From Lepidodermella squamata (Eukaryota > Gastrotricha), in NCBI GenBank assembly GCA_047495785.1, contig JBLDXI010000020.1, forward strand, positions 1,302,001 to 1,366,000: DNA of 64,000 bases, written 5' to 3'. Made by a program: the position numbers and the translations under genes. Below, piece by piece: positions 49,587 through 61,116 of this stretch; the first letter of the stretch is position 1; every line of letters starts with the position of its first letter. The notes beneath the pieces were generated by a model, which saw only the letters and a program-made list of their open reading frames with translations, did no database searches and was not told the DNA's origin.

Positions 49587-52500
49587 ATGCCCCTCGAGCA
49601 TAACCTGAAAGCTGATGGACTTCGCTTTGCCCATAGTGATGGATATACGGATTTGTGCTTTTCGAAGGCTACAGGTAGGCTGGTTACTGCCGGAGACGAT
49701 GGTTATGCCTGTATATGGACCGACGGTGTTACGGAGGATAGCCAAATGATGCACCAGTTGGGTGATTCCGTTTCTTGCATCTCGCTGGCTGAGGTAAATT
49801 TTACCGTAAATACTGTTTGTAACTTCTAACGCAATGCTTTTTCGTAGGACGCCTTGCACGCTGTAATTGCTGGCAGCACATTATCCGAATTTGACTTCCC
49901 GAGTTGCTCCTTCAAACGTATATGTTTGAAGTTGTCCGATCAAATAACACATTTCGCCTCAAATAAGGCATGCACGACGCTTGCCGTTGGATCTTCGTTA
50001 GTTTTTCCATATCAACCTGGTTAAATGTTATCGTAACGTGCTTTTAGTGACTTCAAAATCCGTTTGCTTGATCGTGAGTCGCTAGCTGTACCGTTGAGCC
50101 TCAGCGAACATCAGGCCCCGGTGTTGAGTGTTGCTTTCTCAACAGGATCTGAAGAGCTACTGGTTCGCATCCTCTAACAAAATCCAATTCATACTCTTGA
50201 ATTATCATTCACAGGCATCTTCATCTTGTGATTCAACTGTTCGCCTTTGGTCGGCAAAGGATGGTAAATGTATCAGCACATTCGGACGCGTTCTGCCAAA
50301 GTCAAACGATGTCGCCAATAGCCATACTGTATGCAGATTACAATTTTCGAACGATTCTCAGGCAAGCTCCACTTGGGATTATGAACAATTATTTTTATTT
50401 TTTCTACTATATGCAGAAGCTTTACGTGCCCACTGAAGGGGAAATAAAGGTCTACGATGTGCGAAACTGGCATAAGCCGTGCGACAAAATCGATCTACCG
50501 AAAAAGACGCTTGTTTCATCAAGTGTGCGCTTCTCAAGCAGCGGTAACTATTTCGCGGCGATCTGCAAAGAAGTGCTAGCAGTTTATTCACTTTCTAAAT
50601 CCCAATGGGTCGCTCGACTTACTCATCAGCGCCCGTTATGTGCTGTCGCCTGGAACCCTGTTACCGCGAACCGCCTAGCTTTCACTGATAACCGTGGTCA
50701 GTTGGGGTTTGTCACCGTTCCAATGGATGAGAAAGGCTCGAATAGCGCGAAACCAGTTTCAAGCGACATTGAAATGGCGGAGGATGATGACGCTGCGTTG
50801 ATGGCAGTCGCTGCCGAGCTGTGCGAGGATGACTTGTCGAAATCGGGCAGCGAAAAAGCTGATATGGATGTGTCAGTTAAAGAACACGAAAATCTTAAAT
50901 TATCCGACGATGAAGACGAACCAGTTACCAAAATAACAAAACCGCAGAAATCGAAGCAAGAAAGCAAAAAGGATCTGCTGAAAAAATTCGCGAAAAATGA
51001 CGACGAGGACGAGTCAAATTCAGCACCACTAAAACTGGACGATGATAACGATAGTTTGGGTGACGATGATAAAATCACGGATTTAGGCCGTATTCGCAGC
51101 GAGTTTAAAGAGTTTTTCGACGACGAAGACGAGGATGATGACGAAGATGATGATAACGCAAAAGAAAAAGACGCTAAAATGTCGACTCCTTCGAAAAAAG
51201 CCGCACCCGGGCCTTCAGCGCCAACAGGTCCAACCGTCGTTCAATCGAAACCCGTCGATTCACATTTGCAACCAGCATTTCAGGTGCACTCGACACCGGC
51301 GGGTCGAGGCGGGCAAAATTCGCGTTTTCTCGTCTGGAACCAACTCGGAGTAGTTCGTCTGTACGAATCTGAGGCTGAAAATTCGGTTGAAGTCGAGTTT
51401 CATGACACGTCAATCCACCCGCCGATCTCCTTGAGTAGCTCTGACGAATTCACCCTTGCCGCCTTAACTGCCGATGTTTTGGTGCTTTGCACAACATCTG
51501 GTGAGTCTAGTGATGAAGATGATTCAGGTCAGAAATGCCGGTTGAGGGTTCTGACCCTTTCTGCCTGGGACTCGAGCCGCGAGTGGCTACTTGACCTACC
51601 TTCGGGTGAACTTTGCGTATCAGTCGCTGTTGGATCTCGCTGGATTGCTGTTGTTACAAACACTAACTTTGTCAGATTATTTTCACTGGCCGGTTTTCAA
51701 TTGGGAATTATCTCGATCCCAGGAACCCCGGTCACCTCAGCTGGTTCCGGTGAACAATTAGCTGTGGTCTACCACAACGGAATCGGTGCTAATCAGTCGC
51801 AAAATTTGGGATTTGAGTTGTACAAAATTACGCAATCGCCAAAGTTAGTTTCGAGCGGAAATTTGCCGATTACCCCGAAATCTACGTTGAATTGGCTCGG
51901 TTTCGGCCAAGATTACGGCACACTGTTAGCCGCTGATACGACTTCGATTCTGCGTGCTCTTACCCTGCCAAATCGAAGCTGGACTCCGGTTGCTAACATG
52001 CGAAAATGCGGTCAAATCAAATCACGAGCTGATCATTGTAAGTTGCGGTAAAAAAAGTTTAAGGTCGATAATTATTTTTTCATCAGACTGGATGGTTGGT
52101 GTTTCTGAAAAGCAACAGCAAGTATTTGCCATCTTTTGTAAAGCTGGACACTACCCCGCTGTTCTTCCTCGTCCGATTCTGTCCACCGTGCCTCTTGGCG
52201 TTCCGGTTTGCGATGCCGGAACTGACGGCGGGAAATTGGCCGATGAAGCCATGCGACTTCGAGTTTTCAGCCAAGCCGCTCATCAAGAGGAGTCCGATTT
52301 GAAATTGCAAGAAACTTTGATGCGACTTTATGCTGTCAGTTTTTTCCTTTTTCACACTGTCTTCTAAATTTACGCATTTTTAATTGAAATTAAAAAATTG
52401 TAATTCTTCAAGCAAAATTAAGCTTTTTTTTAATTAGATTGCCGTGAAGCAAGACAGGCAGTGTCGGGCTGCTGAAATAGCCGAATCTATGCCGACACCA

Positions 52501-54159
52501 GTTGCTATTCAACTGGCGGCCAAATACGCAGCTCGTTTGCGTCTCGGCCACCTCGCCGATATGCTCAACGAGTTGGCGGTGAAGCGGCAACAGGAGATTG
52601 AACAACCAGCGGCTGTTGAAGAAGATCCATTCCTCACCTCGTCGGATTACAATTACTCAGCGCCTTCAACTTCGCTGTATTCTGCTTCAACAAAGGAAGA
52701 TCGTCAGACGCTGCCGGTTTTAGCCACACCGCCTGTTGTCACGCTGGTTAAACGGCCGATTGGAGGCACGCCGCAGGCTTCAAGCGGACTGGTCAACGAT
52801 TTTGCGCCGAAAGCAAGTGTTATTGAACCAACGAAACCTTCGAGAGTGGAACAATCTGAAGACGAAGATGAGGATAACGAAGACGATCAGGACGAAGAAG
52901 TTGAAGAGGTTGATGACGACGAACCGAAAGAACCTGAGCCTATTTCGCGTAATCCATTTGCGAAAAATCCTGCTTCTCGCGGCAATCCATTCAAGGTAAT
53001 TTTATTTCTATGACTATTCGTAGGAGGGTCAATCCTATCAGCTATAATCCGATAAGGTCTTATCTCATCTAAACTGGGCCATTCAAATCAGTCTGGGTTA
53101 GACCGAGCCCGGATCAGCCCATCAACTGAACAGCTCAATTTTCAGTTCTTATTTCAAGCCACAGAAAATGGTCCGTATTACAATAAGTCTGGGTTAGACA
53201 ACTTTCACTGTATGTTAAACTACCGGGTTGAAATTCGCTGGGTCATGTAAGTAACCATCTGCGAATTTGAATTTGTGTCTAAGGTATGTATCCCGACCTG
53301 CGAACGAGTTCATTCAGGGTGCTCATGCGAAAGCTGCGCCCTTTTCAAAGCAAAAAAAAAATGATTCTTATCACAAAATTTTACTTATGAATTGAAAATT
53401 TACTATCCATAAATTGAAATGGCAAGGTTTATCTAGTTATTGTTTGCTGTATTCCCCGAAACGAGAGCACGGCGTTTTATTTTATTCGAATGGCTGGAAC
53501 CCCTCTAACTCTCATCTGCCTATTATTTCGAACGGCCTACTATTGCTAATCATTGCATATTCTGGGGCTAAAGTTTACGAATACGACGAATTTTCCCCGA
53601 ATAAGATTAACATGGAGGACTATGGACAGCGGTTGCACAAAGACACTTAGTTGCACCCGAGTAGGGTGCAAATAGCCACTTTCTTATACATTTATTGTAG
53701 TGAATAGAACCTGACCCTTAATCTCATTTTTATCTTGAACCTACTTTTTTGCAGAGCCGCCAATCGACAGAAGCTACGGGCAGGCCTTCGATCGGTTCAT
53801 CGGGCGATGCTCTCTCCTGCTTCGAAAAAGTCGAAAGTCGACCAAAAGCTCAAGCCTCAAAAGAATCAGCCACTAAGGAAACCGGGCGTAAGAAGAAAGC
53901 TGACAGTTCATCGAAAGAGGAAGGCCAGGCTTCGGCTAAAAAGAAGCGAACTGCCACTAAGCGTAAGAGTGAAGCGGCGCCTGCTGACGACGAAGAGCGG
54001 TCGAGCTCCAAAAGTTCGGCGAAAAACGACGGTGAAGACTCGAATGGATCTGCTCAAACTGAGGAGAATAAAAAGGAGGAAAAATCTGCCAAAAAAGCTG
54101 CTACGAATCCAACTACAGTTCGAAAACTGACCGATTTCATGTTCTCAAAGAACAACTAA
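49587..54159 (+). CDS. WDHD1: WDHD1 / AND-1 / Ctf4 replication factor
   Basis: Eight exons: 49587-49793, 49848-49996, 50048-50162, 50215-50361, 50417-52037, 52087-52334, 52438-52995, 53755-54159; 1149 residues (human 1129). N-terminal WD40 repeats (LVTAGDDGYACIW, then the blade ending STVRLWSAKDGK) are followed by KLYVPTEGEIKVYDVRNW and WNPVTANRLAFTDNRGQLG. After an acidic linker come the SepB-type second propeller and helical region (QLAAKYAARLRLGHLADMLN). A Lys/Glu/Ser-rich tail ends in RKLTDFMFSKNN, which resembles the family's terminal KLxxFxF motif. AND-1 trimers tie the CMG helicase to polymerase alpha-primase. Intron 4 (50362-50416) uses a GC donor (CAG|GCAAGC); skipping it would break the blade. 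Intron 7 is unusually long (759 bases). Polyadenylation signal at 54290-54295. Confidence 0.93.
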
Positions 54160-54552
54160 TTTTTTTTCATTCGAATTTTATCTTTTGCCGTAGTCTCAAT
54201 TCTGCCCGGTCGTTTCGATTTTTGAATTTCTCGTTCATCCGGTTACCACGTGATATCATTGATTGTAAATTTGAAATGATAAATTGATGAATAAAGTTCC
54301 AATTTCTAAGGTGTTTGATTCTATTCCGCTGTTACCTTCACCCAGAGAATATCAGAACTATTACAATATTATTCAGTTCCGAAATAATCTGATAAGCATT
54401 TTAACCGATTTTGAATGCTAAAAAGAAATAAAGACTCGTCTTTTTTCATTTTTATCGTTTACTTATGACTCATCATTTGAAGTCCCAATGAGCAGAAATC
54501 ATTTGACGGAATGGAAAAATAAAATGGCTCTCTAATGAAAGAAAGAGGCTCT
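54160..54552. other. intergenic between convergent genes
   Basis: WDHD1 3' UTR (AATAAA at 54290-54295) and the 3' side of calmodulin-like gene 2. It includes 54455-54505, duplicated at 41382-41431. Confidence 0.5.
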
Positions 54553-55415
54553 TCATCGGTGTCCAGCAGTCGAATGGCTACGTTGCTCGAGATTCTTCCA
54601 ATCCACTTTTTCATTGATCGCTCTCGAAAATTCTGAAGAAGTTGGATTTAGAAGTTGAGAAAAAAGTCAAATTTCCATTTATTACCGTAATAATCTATTT
54701 TCCTGTTCATGTCGATATCAGCATTGCCAATCATAAGGCTGCAAAACTCGTCAATCTAATAAGTTTGTTAGCGAACATAATTTATCTGTTAATATTCAAT
54801 TTATATTACCTCTTCAGCAGTCAGTTTATCATCGCCGTGATTCATCAAAGCTTTCTTGAGCTCGGCCTTCTCGATGTAGCCATTTTCTAACGGGGACGCC
54901 CAAGTACAAAATGAAAGTGGGTAATCAGAAAATCGAAGCTTACTATTTACATCGAAGAATCTAAAAGCCTCAATCAGCTCGCGCTCCACGTCGGATTTCC
55001 ATTGCCGTAAAATGAGCTCTCTGCACTCATCGTAGTCAAGCATGCCGTCGGCAACTGATCAAATATAAGTAATTTTAGCATCATGAAAATGTATCTGATG
55101 AAAATTACGATTCTTATCGAATTCCATCATAATTTTGCACGCTTCGGTTTTTGTGGGGTTGAGCCCAGTGGCCCTCAATAATTCGACTAATTCGTCGATT
55201 GAAATGAACCCATCGAGATCTCGATCGAAAGCGGAAAATATTATATGCAATTCTGAAAACGCGGATTCAATATCTGAAAATCGTTTTGAGGGCGCACTTA
55301 CCATCTTCTGACGGAGGTACGGCTGTTGCCGGCTGCAATAACTCGGTAAAAGAGCTGTGTCTGCAATAAACTCGAAGGAACTCACCCGAGAAATTTCAGC
55401 GTGGGACTGAGGCAT
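54553..55415 (-). CDS. calmodulin-like EF-hand protein 2
   Basis: Seven small exons (transcribed order): 55386-55415, 55302-55332, 55109-55252, 54944-55054, 54810-54886, 54686-54755, 54553-54632; 180 residues. Loop 1 DRDLDGFISIDE is canonical. Loop 2 (DKNLADGMLDYDE) is one residue long and degenerate. Loop 3 DVNKNGYIEKAE and loop 4 DIDMNRKIDYYE are good. The segment LTAEEIDEFCSLM matches the calmodulin helix before loop 4. It shares ATGLNPTKTEA with calmodulin-like gene 1 (GLGLNPTKAEC). Introns are 49-65 bases and interrupt loops 2 and 3. Function inferred as a calcium sensor; no partner can be read from context. Confidence 0.83.
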
Positions 55416-56083
55416 ATCATGTATTACTTAAATGGCTTGATAATCGTGATGGACTATGGGACTATCTCATCAAAGGTGTGTGAAGAAAAAAACTTATAGT
55501 GGGGTTAAATAAAGCTATCCTCGTTTTCCTGAATGCAGCATTTCGCATCGATTTGCCGACAGAAGCAGTATTTAATTTTTATGCCCATGTTATGCGGCGT
55601 GGTGGTTTTCGCTCTATTCTATAGTATTCATACCACGCGCGAAAGGTGTATTGAACGATGCGTTTTTTCTACTTAGTGGTTGCTAGGCTCGCATTTTTTG
55701 GCGCGCCCGCTTTCACCTCGATTATCGATGCCGGCTCTGATAGCGAGTTGTTCAATGAATCGACGCCTCGACCCCTAGAAACGGCTTTTGAGTCGTATAA
55801 TACTGATTACACCGCAAAAAACAAATAGAAGAAAAGCTATGTTGGTTTTCTCGTCGTTTTCTTCATTGATATTTCGCAATCTAGCTTCGCTACAGACGAG
55901 GTAAGTACTTTCTTAAATAGAGCAAATACACCTTCTGTCATTAATATATTGGAAATCGCATTGTCGTAAAATCGCGACGCTTAGCGCCTACTTTTGTTCT
56001 ATTCCATATTTTACCATCTTGCTTCGCTATAGCCTTCGTAATTTCACTTAGATTGGTGTCTTGCAAAGGACAAAAGATTCAAG
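55416..56083. other. divergent spacer with a possible 5' exon and small peptide frame
   Basis: Lies between two divergent calmodulin-like genes. A frame at 55658-55828 encodes 56 residues starting MRFFYLVVARLAFFGAPAF, which looks like a signal peptide. A strong donor (GACGAGGTAAGT, exon end near 55900) and an acceptor (CACTTAG at about 56051) suggest an untranslated exon of the plus-strand gene that would include this frame as an upstream ORF. Confidence 0.35.
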
Positions 56084-56844
56084 ATGAACTCGGCTCCAAG
56101 TGACAATGGCTCGTTTTTGCAATTCTTCTAATGATTTACTAATAATAATTATTGTGGTTTCAGAAATAAGGCGTGTATTTGGTCTGTTCGATACGGAGAA
56201 CATCGGGAAAGTCAGTACTCAGGATCTTGCAACACTCATTCGCGCCTTTGACCAAGTATTCCTTATAAAGAACTCTAATTCTCGCTACCTTCATTTTACA
56301 TTGTTTAGAACCCAACACAAAAAGATGTGCGCGAATATATGTCAGAAGTCGACCCTAAAAGTAATTTAAGACCTGCATGCAGTGGTTCGCTTATCCAAGT
56401 TTATCCTAGAGACTGGATTCTTTGATTACGCCGATTTTTCTCGAAGCTTGCTGAAAAGATGGAGGGATCCATCGAATGAAGTGGAGAAACTGGCGCAAGC
56501 TTTCCGAACTTTTGACAAATCGAACAGTGGGTATATAAAAATCCGCGACATGAGCATGGTGTTGAAAAGACGAGGCGACGGCTTGCGGTACGAGGAAATC
56601 GAAGAATTCGTTCAGTTTTGCGAAGCCTCGGGTTTTACTGAAGGCGACTCTATCGATTATCGCGGTAGGATTTTTTATTTTTGCTAACACCTTGATAAAT
56701 AATTTCCAAATTTTAGAAGTCAGTCGAATTCTTGTTGGTGAAAAAGCCAAGGTCCCTGAGGAAGAACCGGAAAAGCAAGATGTGGAAAAGGAACTGGAGG
56801 AGGAAAACAAGGCTGAAGAGATAAGGATCCAGTCTTCCGAGTAA
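56084..56844 (+). CDS. calmodulin-like EF-hand protein 3
   Basis: Five exons: 56084-56099, 56164-56255, 56309-56360, 56410-56664, 56717-56844; 180 residues. Loop 1 DTENIGKVSTQD, loop 2 DPKKTGFFDYAD and loop 3 DKSNSGYIKIRD fit the EF-hand pattern; loop 4 (ASGFTEGDSIDYRE) is degenerate. After the last hand is a Glu/Lys-rich tail of about 35 residues that could form a helix. The first coding exon is only 16 bases (MNSAP plus one base), supported by phase and by the acceptor at 56161-56163. It is more divergent than genes 1 and 2 and lacks their LNPTK motif. Polyadenylation signal at 56893-56898. Confidence 0.78.
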
Positions 56845-57633
56845 CTGATTTTAACCCCGCACCGTAATAACCAATTTTAATTACAAAAAAGCAATAAAAC
56901 AAGTTTTTCATAAAAGAGATGTTTTATTTTTCTTCGGAATGACAGTAAATATAAGGTTTAAGCAAAGAGCACAAAGAAATTTAAACATGCACTTGAATAA
57001 GCTTCCAAATGACTATATCATATAACGCCAACGGAACTAGAGAAGCGATCCAGTTAAGTCGAGAGAACATAGAACCAAAACCGTTACTAGAAACACAAGC
57101 TTAAGCCGACACCATCATTAACCGCAACAAACAGGATGTTTCCCAAAAGCAAATATTTCAATCACCACGTGCTGCATAACTATACATTTTCAAATAATGA
57201 TATATTTTTATACACAAAGGCAGCTTCGAATAATAAGAGTTAGTTTGGATGAAGAAAACAATCATTATCAAGGCATTTCGTTTTTTGCACTCGACCACGC
57301 ATATGAGTACTATCACAGAATAGGACGATTGACTTGCCTTCAATTCAACAGCGTTACATTATCAGCAGATAGTAATTTTGAACAATAATGTGTTACCTCA
57401 GGGAGGGCAAGTTTTCTGCTTTTTCATGTTCATTTTTCTATGGTTTTGTTCTTCTCTAACCTCGTTTGCTTCCAATTTGTCAATTTGCCAAGCGCAAATA
57501 ACAAGAAGAAAGACAGCGCAGCTGTGACATTACAATAACAATATTACGATTGTGATGATGGTTTCTCAGCGAAAAGTGCGAAAAATGCATCTTTTCGAGT
57601 ATTATGCCTATAATAAACGTGGTCATGAGGATT
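56845..57633. other. intergenic between convergent genes
   Basis: AT-rich, 3' sides of calmodulin-like gene 3 (+) and TM9SF1 (-). Two overlapping 60-codon frames near 57158-57388 are unsupported. No repeat recognised. Confidence 0.4.
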
Positions 57634-59499
57634 TTAATCAGCTTTCAGCCGAGAATACACGTAGATAGCAAAACGACGACTAGCTATGAAGCCAACGCTA
57701 GCCAACATCAAAGCAACTGCATATCCAACAGTAACACACTGCCCGAAATAGAGAAGGGTCTGTAAATACCCAGACATTCCGTTGCCACCAAGTCTACAAT
57801 GGCGGAAGTAGAAGTAGATAGAATATGCTCCAAGTAGCAAGGCCGAGCAAGCCGGATTGTAGGCGGCTGGCCACCACCATCGATGATCTTCGCTCGCCAA
57901 TCGGCAGTAAGTCAGGGCAACTGATGAAGACGCCGCGACCAATAACAATACGCAGAATGCAAGAAGCAGGACTCCGTAAAGAGAATACGGATGGCGGCAA
58001 AATACGGCTGAGTAGATGTAGAACAACTCAACGGCGATTGCGCTGAACGACAGAACGGACCCGATAGAAATTTGAACTGGGGTCAGAGCGAACCAGCGAC
58101 GTGGAGGTATTTCGCGAGGAATTTGGCGTGGTCGACATGGAGGGTCGAAAGGAGCAGCTGTAAAAAAATTAAAGTGAACTACAAGAATAGCAAATTTTCC
58201 TCAAAGCTTACTCCAACGATGTGCCATTGCACTCCCAACTAGAGTGAGCGGCAGGCCGATAAATAGCCACAGCGAAACCAATAGAGCAGCAGTTGAAAAC
58301 GGAGGCGCACGAGTTGATCCATAATAAGCCGCGGTTATCGTAATTAGTGTCCATAGAATAGCGACTGGACCGACGTAAAGCAGTGCCGTCTGGACACCAT
58401 TGAACATCCATCGTTTACCGTTCATTTGTCGGTAGAAGGTGCCCGAAACCATGCCGCCAAGTCCTGAGGTCAAGGCGTACAATATAATTACCGCGGAAAT
58501 CGCGTTATTATGGCGGTGTGTCTCGAATGCTTCAAATGTCATCAGCAATAAAAGACCGATTGCCAAGCAGGTCAACTGAAATCCAACGCCGACAATCGAT
58601 GCTAACATTGACCGACGTTTCGGGGGCCGAAAGACATCGGTTCGAACAGCTTTCCATCCAGATGATAGAGCCATGTCATCATCGTCATCTGATTGGGACA
58701 AGTCCTTTCTAAGGGTGTGTCCGATAGCAGCAGCATTGAAAGCCAGCAGAAGCCCCACCAGGAACAACGAATTGAAAATAGAAAGCCAATGGACCTCCAT
58801 TCGAGATGGCATCAAGCCACCTTGTGAAAGGGTGTCTCTCACATCCAGAGGCAGTCCAGTTTGCTTCCAGGTCACTTCGTAAGTATACTCGATTCTCTGA
58901 AGCTCACTATCTGGAAGGTCGCTGAGAAGTATTGGTTCCGCACTGCCGTGAGAAAAATTAACGGCAATGATCTGGTTACCACTCAACAGAAATCCAAAGC
59001 TTTGATGTTGATACAAGTATATTTTATGACGGTGCGGAAGCACGCTTGTCTCCTCGACATGTCCGACAAAACCTCGAACGGGTAAATCATCGACTTCGAA
59101 TTCAAAATAGAAGTTACGCTCGATGGCCGACATCATTTTTTGAAGTTGGTTTTTGTCAAGATCGACAGAGCATAGTTTAACGGGGCCAGTTGTTGGCTTC
59201 TTAAATCTAAAATCGTGTCCAGTCTTAACGAGCCGTTCTCCAGAAAGAACTTGACCGAGATTCATTTTCTTCATGACAATCCTGGAACAAAAAGCTTTCA
59301 TGCTTTCCCACAAAAAGATTAAAAAATGTTACTTTTCCGGAATGCAGAACGGAAGCTCGTAGTAAAAGTAGGTTTCTTGGGGATTGTTATAAGGTCCAAT
59401 TTTGCTGGCATAAAGCGGAACTTCCTCGCCATCTTCGTATACTTTTTGAGCAATTATCTCAGTAGCAAAGAAAGCAACAAGCAATATATTGAGAAACAT
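57634..59499 (-). CDS. TM9SF1: TM9SF1, nonaspanin family
   Basis: Three exons (transcribed order): 59333-59499, 58212-59281, 57634-58157; 586 residues (human 606). A signal peptide ([17 protein letters not shown]) leads into the lumenal nonaspanin domain: [31 protein letters not shown], and [19 protein letters not shown]. The membrane part begins at [12 protein letters not shown] and has nine helices, with [42 protein letters not shown], the REIPPRRW loop and a short C-terminal VYSRLKAD. The DDDDD stretch in the first loop is typical of TM9SF1. Nonaspanins sort membrane proteins in Golgi and endosomes; TM9SF1 is also linked to autophagy. The first exon was too short to stand out but is required by phase and homology. 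Confidence 0.93.
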
Positions 59500-59651
59500 C
59501 TTTACTACGGCTCCACCAGGACCTCATATAATGAAATCTAAGACCTAGATATGAGAATTCAGCATAGAAGAATTATATTGAATAGAATGTAGGTAACGCA
59601 AAGGTAACGTCTGAACAAGCAGCCTTTGTAAACGTAAACATAACAATCTTA
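59500..59651. other. TM9SF1 upstream region
   Basis: Short spacer between the TM9SF1 start codon and a MITE whose left TA duplication is at 59650-59651; it is the only candidate promoter sequence before the repeat. Confidence 0.4.
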
Positions 59652-60298
59652 CAGTATATTATCGTTATAGTGATAGCCGTTTATAGTGAACTATCGCTGC
59701 AGTGAACGATTTTGCTGGCACGCGGCTCAAAGTGGCCTATTTACCTTATAATAGCTATCGGTATTGTGAACGACACATATAGTGAACAATCGTCATTGTA
59801 AACGCTTTTTGCGGCGCATGCGCCATATAAAACACGTGTTTAGCGAGCGATATAATGAACGAGGCTAAATTTTGAAAAAAAATTCTTCAAAAACGATTTC
59901 AAAAACTTGATGAACCGTAAAAAGACCTGAAAATCGTTCTCAAGCTTCTAAAATTGGTGAATCTCGAGCGTAGATTAAGGGTCTTAAGCGCAATTTCGCA
60001 CGGCTCAAATGGGCCAGCAGTTGTCAGGGTTCGAGGCCCACCCCTTGAAAAAGCTTCAAGGAGCGGGCCCCGAGCTGTTGGCGACTATCAGAACTGTTCA
60101 AACGACTATTACTGATTACTTTTCGCTTAAGAATCAGATTTTTCTAGTATACATACGCCGCCGATGCATTTAGCAGTAATATTCGGAGCTTTGAAGCCAT
60201 ATAAGCGTTTTCTTTTTCAACTATCACTATAGTGGAATTTCGTTATAGTGAACAAACTTGATGGCACGAACAGCGTTCACTATATTGAAAATATACTG
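59652..60298. mobile_element. pogo/Tigger-like MITE
   Basis: The left end CAGTATATTATCGTTATAGT and the inverted right end CAGTATATTTTCAATATAGT match at 16 or 17 of 20 positions, and both ends are flanked by TA (59650-59651 and 60299-60300), the Tc1/mariner-type target. Degenerate TATAGTGAAC subrepeats occur at both ends (for example near 59690, 59780, 60245 and 60275), as in pogo/Tigger elements. At 647 bp it encodes no transposase. Confidence 0.75.
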
Positions 60299-60614
60299 TA
60301 TATTGTGTCTTTAACACCAGCATACAAAAAAACTCAAGTAAAAATAAAATAAAAGAGACAATCGCAATTCGCATGATGATTAAAACTTTGGCAATTCGCA
60401 ATTTGCATATAACAGAAAGTAATTGACTTATGAATGTTCTCCGAGCGTTCCGTTCATGAAATATGAAACCGGAGTGATCGTGCACTAAAAATATAATAGA
60501 ATTCAAATCTCCGCTATTGCTGGCGCCCGAAAGAGCAAGAAGGATGCCGCTTGCAGCTTGCCGCTGCTTGAAACGCAGTTTTTCAGAACGAGGTTTTCCA
60601 GCCGCTCCGTACTT
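60299..60614. other. spacer between two mobile elements
   Basis: AT-rich; the minus frame at 60243-60506 overlaps the MITE end and is not supported. Confidence 0.4.
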
Positions 60615-61116
60615 GGTGATTTAAAGAAGGAGCTGAGCTCAAAAAGGAGCTGAGCTCAATGGAGCTGAGCTCTAACGGAGCTGAGCTCCCTGAATACCGC
60701 GCGCGGTCAAGTCAAAGGCCAAGTTCAAGGAACAACGTCGGTTTTACTACCAAAATATAGATCGTTCAATCCTCTATCGATCGAATGTAGATTTCTCGAT
60801 GGAAAAAATCAATCAGAAAAAGTTTTACGCCCATGCTAGATTGCGTATTTAAGTGTGCATATCGCTTGAGAAAGCGCGCTAATGGCATTAATTTATTTAC
60901 CAACTTAACTTTTTTCTGTTTAGTTTTTCGAGCGACAAACCTATATTCAGTCGATAGAGATTTGAACGATCTATATTTTGGTATTAAAACCGACATTGTT
61001 CCATGAACTTGGCCTTTGACTTGACCGCGCGCGGTATTCAGGGAGCTCAGCTCCGTTAGAGCTCAGCTCCATTGAGCTCAGCTCCTTTTTGAGCTCAGCT
61101 CCTTCTTTAAATCACC
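60615..61116. mobile_element. foldback element 2 (GAGCTGAGCTC arms)
   Basis: An inverted repeat of about 165-175 bp per arm. Left arm: GGTGATTTAAAGAAGGAGCT, four spaced GAGCTGAGCTC units, then ACCGCGCGCGGT and on to CCAAAATATAGATCGTTCA. The right arm, from about 60940 to 61116, is the same inverted, with only a few mismatches. The core of about 150 bp is non-coding. The short palindromic units inside the arms recall foldback element 1, though the sequences differ. No clear target-site duplication. Confidence 0.75.

Noticed and set aside
60024-60050. GGTTCGAGGCCC resembling a tRNA B box
   Set aside because: No matching A box, cloverleaf or terminator could be built around it; it lies inside a MITE.
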